Below, piece after piece: positions 54,674-63,097 of a stretch of DNA of 64,000 nt. The position numbers and the translations under genes were made by a program. How positions within the stretch are numbered: the stretch's first letter is position 1; each line of letters starts with the position of its first letter. The stretch covers positions 1 through 64,000 of the forward strand of contig JBDRVV010000002.1 in NCBI GenBank assembly GCA_039802005.1, given 5' to 3'. Source of the stretch: a candidate division WOR-3 bacterium (GTDB taxonomy: Bacteria > Hydrothermota > Tepidihabitantia > SM23-42 > JAOAFX01). The notes beneath the pieces were generated by a model. It was given only the letters and a program-made list of their open reading frames with translations, was not told where the DNA came from and made no database searches.

Positions 54674-56533
54674 ATGGCTTTACTTGAAAAGATAAACAAA
54701 CCTGATGATTTAAAAAAATATTCAGTGGAACAACTCCAGATTCTTGCAAAAGAAATTAGAGAAGAAATTTTAAAAACTGTAGCCAACAACGGCGGGCATT
54801 TAGCCCCATCATTAGGAGTTGTTGAACTTACTCTTGCTATTTATCGGGTATTTGATGGTGAAAAAGATAAAATTATCTGGGATGTAGGACATCAAACATA
54901 TGCTCAAAAATTGATAACAGGCCGGAGGGAACTATTCTCAACTTTACGAACTTACAAAGGGATAAGTGGATTTCCAAAAAGGGAAGAATCAAAATATGAC
55001 CATTTCAATACCGGACATTCATCAACCTCTTTATCTGCTGCTGCAGGTTTTGCTATTGCAAGAGACTTTAGAAAGGAAAATTATCATATCATAAGCATAA
55101 TCGGAGATGGTTCGCTTGGTGCAGGTATGGCATTTGAAGCACTGAATTACATCGGACAATTGAAAAAAGATGTCATTGTAATTCTGAACGATAATGAAAG
55201 GTCAATCGGCGAAAGTGTTGGAGCCTTATCGCAGTATCTCACCAAGATAATTACCACAAGAACATATAACAGATTCCGTGATGACTTATGGGTATTTTTA
55301 GGCAAATTTCCGCCGTATATCAGGGATCGCGCAAGGAATTTCGCAAAAAGAATACAGGAAGGTATGAAAGGTTTATACTCACCTTCAGTTATATTTGAAG
55401 AACTTGGTTTCAGGTATATCGGACCACTAAATGGGCATAAACTAAACGAACTCATTGATACATTCTCAAGGATAAAAGAGATGCGGGGACCACGATTAGT
55501 CCACGTAGTAACAAAAAAAGGAAAAGGGTATAAAATAGCGGAAGAATCGCCAGAAAGATTTCATGGTATAGCACCGTTTGACATAAATACTGGCATAGAG
55601 AAACATAAATCCAACTCATACACAAACGTTTTCGGTAACGCAATTGTAAAATTCGCTGAGGAAAATAAAAAAATTGTTGCCATTACGGCTGGTATGTGTC
55701 TGGGCACAGGTCTGAAGGATTTTTCATTAAAATTTCCCGAACGATTCTTTGATGTCGGAATTTGTGAACAACATGGAGTCACTATGGCAGCGGCACTTGC
55801 ACTTGAAGGTTATATCCCAGTATGTGCAATATATTCAACTTTTCTCCAGCGGGCATATGACCAGATTATCCATGATGTCTGTCTGCAAAATGCACCGGTG
55901 ATATTCGCAATTGACCGTGCCGGACTTGTTGGGGAAGATGGGCCAACCCATCATGGACCTTTTGATTTATCTTATCTTAATTGCATCCCCAATATCATAA
56001 TAAGTGCACCCAAAAACGGCACAGAACTGGTTTCTCTTTTAAAAACTGCGATAGAATATCGTAAGGGACCCTTTGCAATCCGTTATCCTCGCGGCAATTG
56101 TGTTCAACCAGTAAATTATAACATTCCAACGGTAGAAATTGGTAAATGGGAAATTTTAAATCAGGGTAAGGATTTTGCAATAATTGCCTGCGGTTCAACT
56201 GTCCAAACGTGTAGTGAAGTATTATCTTTATTGCAAAAAAATAAAATGAATCCATTTTTAATAAATGCCCGATTCGTTAAACCACTTGATTACGAACTAA
56301 TTGATAAACTCAGTAGAGATTTGAAAACAATATTTATCGTTGAAGAAAACACTTTTTTAGGTGGATTGGGAAGCACAATCGCAGTATATCTATCAAATAA
56401 AAATTCAAAAATAAAGATTTATACGATCTCCCTGCCCGACAAATTTATTCCCCACGGTGCACGAAATATTTTACTCAATGCGGTCGGTCTTGACACCCAT
56501 TCCATTGCGGATAAAATTATCAAGTTGTTATGA
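54674..56533 (+). CDS. dxs: 1-deoxy-D-xylulose-5-phosphate synthase
   Basis: 619 residues, usual length. TPP-binding motif GDGSLGAGMAFEALNY (about residues 152-167) with NDNERSIGESVGALS, then the transketolase pyrimidine domain (GICEQHGVTMAAALALEG, DRAGLVGEDGPTHHG) and C-terminal domain. It condenses pyruvate and glyceraldehyde 3-phosphate in the first step of the MEP pathway, whose last enzyme IspH is at 11.6 kb. No Shine-Dalgarno. The stop overlaps the sprA start by 4 bp (ATGA), coupling isoprenoid synthesis to the secretion gene. Confidence 0.95.
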   Translation: MALLEKINKPDDLKKYSVEQLQILAKEIREEILKTVANNGGHLAPSLGVVELTLAIYRVFDGEKDKIIWDVGHQTYAQKLITGRRELFSTLRTYKGISGFPKREESKYDHFNTGHSSTSLSAAAGFAIARDFRKENYHIISIIGDGSLGAGMAFEALNYIGQLKKDVIVILNDNERSIGESVGALSQYLTKIITTRTYNRFRDDLWVFLGKFPPYIRDRARNFAKRIQEGMKGLYSPSVIFEELGFRYIGPLNGHKLNELIDTFSRIKEMRGPRLVHVVTKKGKGYKIAEESPERFHGIAPFDINTGIEKHKSNSYTNVFGNAIVKFAEENKKIVAITAGMCLGTGLKDFSLKFPERFFDVGICEQHGVTMAAALALEGYIPVCAIYSTFLQRAYDQIIHDVCLQNAPVIFAIDRAGLVGEDGPTHHGPFDLSYLNCIPNIIISAPKNGTELVSLLKTAIEYRKGPFAIRYPRGNCVQPVNYNIPTVEIGKWEILNQGKDFAIIACGSTVQTCSEVLSLLQKNKMNPFLINARFVKPLDYELIDKLSRDLKTIFIVEENTFLGGLGSTIAVYLSNKNSKIKIYTISLPDKFIPHGARNILLNAVGLDTHSIADKIIKLL

Positions 56534-59500
56534 ATTTATTCTTAATTCTTTTAATAAACCAGTTTACCCTGCCCTATGAGATTAAAACATTTGTTACTTC
56601 AGATATTCAGTATATAATATACACAAGATTTTATCAGGGGGAGTTAATCAGTATTGACAGCATTGTGCCCTTGCCCACCTATCTTTCTGCAGGATTAAAA
56701 AAGAAAAATCAGAAATTGCTGTTGAAAGAGCTCCAGAGCGATTTGATTAAAAAAGGTGGATATGCAAACAAAGGTTTGTTTGGCACTTTTGAAGTACCGC
56801 TACCCAAGGGTGGATTCAGCGATTTTATGGGCGAAACTGGTAAACTTGATGTAGGAGGATACATAAAGATAACCCTGGGTGGAACCGAGACCTTTTATTC
56901 AAATCTACCAGCAGACCAGCAAAGAACCTCACTCCTACCTGAGTTAAAGATGGAACAGGAAATGGCAGTTAACCTTGATGGCGAAGTTGGCGACCGTATG
57001 AAGGTATTCATTGACCATAATTCAACAAGGGTGGATGAAAATGAGAATAAAATTCGCGTAACCTACAAAGGCAAAGAAGATGAAATACTCCAAGAACTTG
57101 AAGGGGGTGATACACAACTTTCCATTCCCGGAACGAGTTATACTGGTGATATTCCATCCCATCAGGGGCTGTTTGGGCTTAAATCAACAGCAAAATTAGG
57201 ACCGGTTGATATTGTTGGAATTGCTTCAAGGGAACAGACCCAGTTCAGTGAACAGGAAATAACCGGCGGGGCAGAAAGTATGCCCGATACAATCTGGGCA
57301 AGGGATTACCAGAAAAGACAATTTTTCTGGCTTGGGACCAGTGATTCAATCATTGAACTCCGTGTTTATATTGATGACGGTAATCCAGCAAATAATAATA
57401 ATGGAATCACGCGCTATGCCTACGCATATCTTGATTTAAATGATGATAATATTCCGGATGACAGCCTCGAAAAAGAGGAAGGATTTTTTACTTTAAAATA
57501 CGAAGGGCCTGTCCAGGATTACCAATTTTTTGGAAGAAGAGTGAATATCATTGAATTGAAAAACAGTCTTTATAATAATATTGAGGCACTCGGCGTTTAT
57601 TATCGTAAAGTCAATAGTCAAGGCAAGGAAGATACTGTTGGTTTTATTGGTTCTGATACATTTAGATTAAAACTCATATGTCCGAGAACCTTTAGACCGA
57701 CATCACTCACCTGGAAATATTATGAATTAAAAAATTATTATCGTATTGGCGGTCCGGGTGGAATGGTTGATACAATCAGAATATATCACAATGTAGCCAA
57801 TGGTATTGATGAAGATATTTATCAAAACAGAACTTTATTATCCATACTCGGGCTTGATAATGATAATAATAATGTAGTGGACCCATACAATGGATATGGT
57901 GGATTTGATTTTAATCGTGGGCTCCTGATCTTCCCCGAGCCAACACCATTTGTCAACAACAATCTTCCTGAACCTGATTCCGAGGTATATACCAATCCCT
58001 ATTATTCAATTGGACCCGACAAATATTACATATATACAAAATCTGTTCAGGTAAAGCGTATCTTCAGCATTCCATTTAACACAAAAAGAGTAAGAGTCTA
58101 TATAAATGATGTTTTGATAGATTCAACCCAATATGTTGTGGATTACGAGGGTGGTAAACTTGAGTTTTTAAGACCGCTTTCAGTAACCGATAGAATCCGT
58201 ATCCAGGCAGAATATACAACATTATTCTCTGCTTCCCAGAAATCACTCATCGGGTTAAGGGCAAACTCAAAAATATTTGGAGAAGGAAATTTAGGTTCTT
58301 CTTTCTTCTATCGCACGGAATCTTATCAAACCGCACCCTATGAACATATAAGACTAAATGAAGAGCCATATAATCGCATGGTATGGGAGGCTGATTTTGC
58401 ATTACCCGGCAAGATTCCTTACTTAACAGAACTCATTGATAATCTACCACTGATAAAGACTGAAGCCGAATCAAAATTCAACATTAATTTTGAAGGTGCA
58501 TATTCATTCTCAAATATAAACTCACAAAATGCGGTATATCTGGATGATTTTGAAGCCACGACCATAAACCATTCTGTCGCTTTAACAAAAAATTACTGGC
58601 ATCTTTGTTCAAAACCAGTAAATCAGGATACTGGAAATTTTGCCAAAAAAAGGATAATCTGGTATAATCCACCAAGCAGAAATGTATTTAAAATGGAAGA
58701 CATTTACAATAATCCGACTGATCCAAAGGCAATTGCTGAAGTTCTGCAGATTCAATTCACCCCTGATAATCTCCAATCCTTTGCTGGATTAACTCAATAT
58801 ATCACAAACACCAACCTTGATGAATGCGAAAATATTGAGTTAATTGTAAACGGTACGGGTGGTAAAATTCACATAGAAATTGCTGAAGAAATCAGTGAAG
58901 ATCAATTGCGCAGAAATAAAAAAGGCGAACTCGTTGGTCTCAACACATTTGAAGACGAAGATAATGCACCAAGGAACTTTTCCTGGGATGCAGTCAACGA
59001 AGACAGGGGGCTTGATAATGTTGCGGGTAAAGATAACCAGAGTGTCAGTGGAGATGATGGAAATGATGATTATGTAGACGAGGATTATTCGGGTGGAATA
59101 AATGGAACTGAAGGAAATGGAATATGGGACACAGAAGATATAGACCGAAATGGAATATTCAACTTAAGTTCAAATATATACCATAGTTTTTCCGTGCATC
59201 TCGATTCAACACGATTTCTTGTTGAAGGAGGTCTAAAGGATGGCTGGAAGATGTTCCGCATTCCATTGAAAGATTCGTTGGCGCGCGATACTTCCTTTGG
59301 CACAATAAACTGGCAAAACATTAAGTTCGTTCGTATATGGTTTGACAATTTTTCCAAAACAGAAGTGATCTATATTCATAAATTGAGTTTGACTGGAAGC
59401 AGATGGAAAAATTATGGGATTGTAGCCAATGATTCTTTATATCCTGTTGATACAACAGAAAAATTTGTTATTACACCGGTTAATACTGGAACCCATACTT

Positions 59501-61959
59501 ACTATCGACCACCTTATCCACTTCCCATAGACCCTATCACAGGAAAGACAATAAATGAAGGTGGTTTAGAATTCAATTTACTGAATGTCAAAGAGAATCA
59601 TACCTGCATTGCCTATCGCAGGGTAGAAACGCAGGAGGATTACCGCGGTTATGATACATTGGTATTTTATTTTAGGACGCTACACTCAAATCCAGAAATT
59701 GCCCTGCGCTTTGGCTCGGATTCAAATTATTATGAATATAAAACTGATTATGAAACAGGGATATTGGGATACAATAATTGGCGAAAATACACAGTAATAT
59801 TGGCTAATTTTCCGGAATTGAAGAAAAAAACTGGTGGTATTGGTAAATTTACCGAAGGTTCTTATACTGTTTCTGGAAATCCGTCATTAGAAACAAATCG
59901 TTTTTTTGAAATCAGAATCACAAATAAATTTACTACCCCACTCACCGATACGATGTGGTTCAACGATATCAAACTTACATCTCCTAAATATGAAATTGGT
60001 AGAATCTTCAGATCAAATGGCTCCCTAAATATTGCTGATTTATCAAGCATAATATTTGCTTATTCTGAATCAAACGGCAAATTCAAAAGATTATCAGAAT
60101 CTAAAAATATTTCAACATCCGGTCCAGGCAGAAATTATGGTATAAATTCTACGATTTCACTTGATAAAATTCTCCCCACAACCTGGGGCTTCAGTATTCC
60201 TTTGGGATTGAGTTATAATAAAAATATTCAGGAACCGAGATACTCATCTACGATCGCATCGGATATTGAATTAGATGATTCAAGCCGTACATTGGAAAAA
60301 TCAATGAGCACGGTCCGCGGTTATAATATAAGTCTTTCAAAAACCGGTTCCAAAAACTGGTTGATGAAACAGACCCTGGATAACCTTAGATTTTCCAATG
60401 ACCGCACGATTAGCATTTCAAACGGTCCAAAAAATGCCGATACATCTGATTTAAGGAATTATCGTGGTGAATATAGTCTTGGACCGAAGGCATCAATTAG
60501 ATTCTTTAAGCAACAAATATCTCTTCTACCCCAGACAATCTCTTTTAGTTCACTATATACAGAAAATTTGATAAAATCATATCGTCGCGATAGTCTAAAT
60601 CAACCATTTAATACGAGTCCTGGTTATCCCCAGCATCGCAAGACACTTACCCCATCGTTTTCCACAAGTTACTCGCCACACCAAATTCTATCAACATCGT
60701 ATAACTTTGCCCAAACAAGAGATTCGGTATCAGAGAAATGGCGTTTGGGTGAAGAAGTAAACCGTACCCAGACATTCAATAGTCGCATTTCAAAAGACTT
60801 GATACTTCTCAATCCGTCCTTACAATTTTCTGCGAATTACAACGAAGACCATAGATTTGAATTGCGTAAACCTTATGACCGAAGGGGAATTAACAACGCT
60901 TCCAATATAAGCATCTCGACAATCGCTGATATCAAAAAAGTGGTAAAATTTTTAACCCACCTGCGCGATGAATCAAAAGACAGTCTGCAGATCCCCGGCT
61001 CGCCGTTATGGGTCGTAAAACAGATTGAAACATTCGTTGACCTCATCCAGAATCCCAGCATAAGTTTCTCACGACAAAAATCGTCGGGTTATTATAGCAA
61101 ATTAAGACCGGATTTAAAGTATCAATTTGGTCTTGTTGATACAATTCCATCGGATCAAATTGATCCCAATAGTTACTCAAGCCGCAGTATAACCGATAAT
61201 TTTAGTGCAGGTTCGGGTATCAATTATAAGATATTTAGTTTGAATGGTAGTTACTCAAAACAAATTAATAGAAGTTTTGGTTATAGCGGTGATGAAAACA
61301 GAAGTGTGACTGAATCTTACCCGGGTGCAAACCTACGAATTTCAAGCGTAGAAAAAATTCCGATGCTCAAAAAGTATGCATACACATCGTCAATAAATAT
61401 AGGTTTAAACCAAAATTACATGAGACTCTACAGGGTCTCTCCCGACACAACTCCTGAATTAACATCGGATAGCAAAACCCTATCTTTCAACCCATTACTC
61501 GGTTGGCAGGTCAACTGGAAAAGAGGTATTACCACCAACGCAAATATTAATTACTCCGAAACTCAAAATCATCAATATTCAGATATGTTCATAAATCCTT
61601 CCAAATCTGTAAATTGGGGTGGCTCAATGTCTTTCGCTTATACATTTAGTGCACCAAAGGGAATATCCCTGCCGTTGCTTCGTGGTATAAGATTTACATC
61701 AAATCTTACAACAAACATAACATACAGTTACAACCGCAATACAAGTTACGCAGCATCAATAGAAAATCCAAACGACCTTGATATGGATAATCCAGTGGCT
61801 GATAATGAAAATAGTAATATTGATGTTTCATTTAGTTATAATTTTTCAACAAGCATTACCGGGGGAGCGAATCTGAATTATTCCCGTAATCAAGACCGGG
61901 TTTTTAATAATAGTTATCGAAGGGTAGGTCTAAATATATGGGCAAATATAAATTTTTAA
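56530..61959 (+). CDS. sprA: SprA-type T9SS outer-membrane translocon protein
   Basis: 1809 residues, smaller than Flavobacterium SprA but with its marks. Short leader (MNLFLILLIN, then Gln). The N-terminal region has GDTQLSIPGTSYTG (about 193-206). A conserved central block follows: MVWEADFALPGKIPYLTEL, then LPLIKTEAESKFNINFEGAY and VYLDDFEATT (about 617-680). Ca-binding-like Asp/Asn runs appear around 830-880. The C-terminal 600 residues alternate as barrel strands and end in a Phe (NINF). In Bacteroidota SprA/Sov forms the giant pore through which sorting-domain proteins leave. It overlaps dxs by 4 bp and the glutaminyl-cyclase-like gene by 22 bp. Identity rests on motif memory. Confidence 0.83.
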   Translation: MNLFLILLINQFTLPYEIKTFVTSDIQYIIYTRFYQGELISIDSIVPLPTYLSAGLKKKNQKLLLKELQSDLIKKGGYANKGLFGTFEVPLPKGGFSDFMGETGKLDVGGYIKITLGGTETFYSNLPADQQRTSLLPELKMEQEMAVNLDGEVGDRMKVFIDHNSTRVDENENKIRVTYKGKEDEILQELEGGDTQLSIPGTSYTGDIPSHQGLFGLKSTAKLGPVDIVGIASREQTQFSEQEITGGAESMPDTIWARDYQKRQFFWLGTSDSIIELRVYIDDGNPANNNNGITRYAYAYLDLNDDNIPDDSLEKEEGFFTLKYEGPVQDYQFFGRRVNIIELKNSLYNNIEALGVYYRKVNSQGKEDTVGFIGSDTFRLKLICPRTFRPTSLTWKYYELKNYYRIGGPGGMVDTIRIYHNVANGIDEDIYQNRTLLSILGLDNDNNNVVDPYNGYGGFDFNRGLLIFPEPTPFVNNNLPEPDSEVYTNPYYSIGPDKYYIYTKSVQVKRIFSIPFNTKRVRVYINDVLIDSTQYVVDYEGGKLEFLRPLSVTDRIRIQAEYTTLFSASQKSLIGLRANSKIFGEGNLGSSFFYRTESYQTAPYEHIRLNEEPYNRMVWEADFALPGKIPYLTELIDNLPLIKTEAESKFNINFEGAYSFSNINSQNAVYLDDFEATTINHSVALTKNYWHLCSKPVNQDTGNFAKKRIIWYNPPSRNVFKMEDIYNNPTDPKAIAEVLQIQFTPDNLQSFAGLTQYITNTNLDECENIELIVNGTGGKIHIEIAEEISEDQLRRNKKGELVGLNTFEDEDNAPRNFSWDAVNEDRGLDNVAGKDNQSVSGDDGNDDYVDEDYSGGINGTEGNGIWDTEDIDRNGIFNLSSNIYHSFSVHLDSTRFLVEGGLKDGWKMFRIPLKDSLARDTSFGTINWQNIKFVRIWFDNFSKTEVIYIHKLSLTGSRWKNYGIVANDSLYPVDTTEKFVITPVNTGTHTYYRPPYPLPIDPITGKTINEGGLEFNLLNVKENHTCIAYRRVETQEDYRGYDTLVFYFRTLHSNPEIALRFGSDSNYYEYKTDYETGILGYNNWRKYTVILANFPELKKKTGGIGKFTEGSYTVSGNPSLETNRFFEIRITNKFTTPLTDTMWFNDIKLTSPKYEIGRIFRSNGSLNIADLSSIIFAYSESNGKFKRLSESKNISTSGPGRNYGINSTISLDKILPTTWGFSIPLGLSYNKNIQEPRYSSTIASDIELDDSSRTLEKSMSTVRGYNISLSKTGSKNWLMKQTLDNLRFSNDRTISISNGPKNADTSDLRNYRGEYSLGPKASIRFFKQQISLLPQTISFSSLYTENLIKSYRRDSLNQPFNTSPGYPQHRKTLTPSFSTSYSPHQILSTSYNFAQTRDSVSEKWRLGEEVNRTQTFNSRISKDLILLNPSLQFSANYNEDHRFELRKPYDRRGINNASNISISTIADIKKVVKFLTHLRDESKDSLQIPGSPLWVVKQIETFVDLIQNPSISFSRQKSSGYYSKLRPDLKYQFGLVDTIPSDQIDPNSYSSRSITDNFSAGSGINYKIFSLNGSYSKQINRSFGYSGDENRSVTESYPGANLRISSVEKIPMLKKYAYTSSINIGLNQNYMRLYRVSPDTTPELTSDSKTLSFNPLLGWQVNWKRGITTNANINYSETQNHQYSDMFINPSKSVNWGGSMSFAYTFSAPKGISLPLLRGIRFTSNLTTNITYSYNRNTSYAASIENPNDLDMDNPVADNENSNIDVSFSYNFSTSITGGANLNYSRNQDRVFNNSYRRVGLNIWANINF

Positions 61960-62729
61960 GAATTAATTTCATATTTTTGTTTTTCGTAGGTTTCGTTAGC
62001 GCAAAAGAACCGTATGATTATCTTGTTGAATTCTGCAAATTTGGTAATCGGACAATTGGAACCGAAGGGCATAGAAATGCCTTCAATTATATAATAAAGA
62101 ATCTTAAAAACCCTGAGATAGATTCTTTCTTTATTGATGGCGTCTGGCTTTACAATATTTATCAGAAATTTCCGGGGAATGAACCACTAATTGGTATTGG
62201 CACACACTGGGACTCAGACCGGAATTGCCCTGGTGCCAACGATGGAGGCTCAACTGTAGCACTACTCTTAAAACTTGCTGATACCCTCTCAAAAAATCCT
62301 GCTGATATGAATATACATATTCTATTTTTTGACGGTGAAGATGTAGAAAAGGCTGAACTTTATGGCTCAACCCATTTTGCTGCAAAATGTCTTGATCATT
62401 ATTCTTTCATATTGATTGTTGATATGGTAGGGGATAAAAATTTACAGATTTATAAAGAAGGTAATTCTACAAAATTCTTTCCTGCACTTGTTGACTCAAT
62501 CTGGGAGATAGGAATGATTGAGGCGCCAGGTGTTTTTATTCCGACAATTAAATATTTTATCATTGATGACCATATGCCTTTGATAAAATATGGTATAAGG
62601 GCAATTGATATCATAGATTTTGATTATCCCTACTGGGACACACCCTTTGATACAATTGACAAATGCAGTAAAGAAAGTTTAGATAAAATGTATAAATTTT
62701 TATTACGGATAGTTTATCCAGGATATTGA
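61938..62729 (+). CDS. M28/glutaminyl-peptide cyclotransferase-like exported protein
   Basis: 263 residues. Signal peptide (ends FVGFVSA). The fold and motifs are those of zinc glutaminyl cyclases: GTHWDSDR (zinc Asp), GANDGGSTVA, FFDGEDVEKAELYGS (zinc Glu), and DDHMPLIKYGI, which is QC-like. The final zinc ligand, a His in the 'WHT' motif of known enzymes, is Asp here (YWDTPFDT), so activity or metal use may differ. In Bacteroidota such enzymes turn N-terminal Gln of exported proteins into pyroglutamate. It overlaps the 3' end of sprA by 22 bp and is followed by a comEA-like gene with one-base overlap. Confidence 0.8.
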   Translation: MGKYKFLRINFIFLFFVGFVSAKEPYDYLVEFCKFGNRTIGTEGHRNAFNYIIKNLKNPEIDSFFIDGVWLYNIYQKFPGNEPLIGIGTHWDSDRNCPGANDGGSTVALLLKLADTLSKNPADMNIHILFFDGEDVEKAELYGSTHFAAKCLDHYSFILIVDMVGDKNLQIYKEGNSTKFFPALVDSIWEIGMIEAPGVFIPTIKYFIIDDHMPLIKYGIRAIDIIDFDYPYWDTPFDTIDKCSKESLDKMYKFLLRIVYPGY

Positions 62730-63046
62730 TGAATCGTAAAGAAATCATCATTCTATCTGTTTTGATTTCTCTTCTTTTAATAATAAATATCTTAAATTAT
62801 GCAGTATGGAAATTCAACAAAAAAAGTTATGCTTTAATCATAGAAGAAGAGATGCGACAAATTTCAATCAACCTCGCCAGCGAAGAACAACTTGTAATGT
62901 TGCCTGGAATTGGTCCGGCATTAGCCCAAAGAATAGTTGAATTTCGCGAAAATAATGGTGAATTCAAAAAAATTGAAGATATAAAAAAAGTAAAGGGAGT
63001 CGGAGAAAAATTATTTGAAAAAATTAAATCCTATATAAAACTATAA
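62729..63046 (+). CDS. ComEA-like helix-hairpin-helix DNA-binding protein
   Basis: 105 residues from the ATG at 62729, which overlaps the preceding stop by one base; a TTG at 62726 is also possible. One N-terminal membrane segment (IIILSVLISLLLIINIL) is followed by a ComEA-type double HhH: ISINLASEEQLVMLPGIGP and IKKVKGVGEKLFEKI. ComEA binds incoming DNA at the membrane during natural transformation. It is the last gene of the sprA group. No other com genes are in the window, so a role in DNA uptake is plausible but unproven. Confidence 0.88.
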   Translation: MNRKEIIILSVLISLLLIINILNYAVWKFNKKSYALIIEEEMRQISINLASEEQLVMLPGIGPALAQRIVEFRENNGEFKKIEDIKKVKGVGEKLFEKIKSYIKL

Positions 63047-63064
63047 ATAGGGTTTTTTCAATAA

Positions 63065-63092
63065 TTGACAAATAATTTTATTGGATTATCAT
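63065..63092 (+). promoter_or_regulatory. Promoter of the sugar ABC permease gene (leaderless)
   Basis: TTGACA, 16 bp, TATCAT, then 5 bp to a GTG at 63098. Confidence 0.65.
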
Positions 63093-63097
63093 TACCT

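Noticed and set aside
60873-61061. Open frames antisense to sprA and many other antisense frames
   Set aside because: They are short, lack ribosome sites and recognisable domains, and lie opposite well-supported genes.
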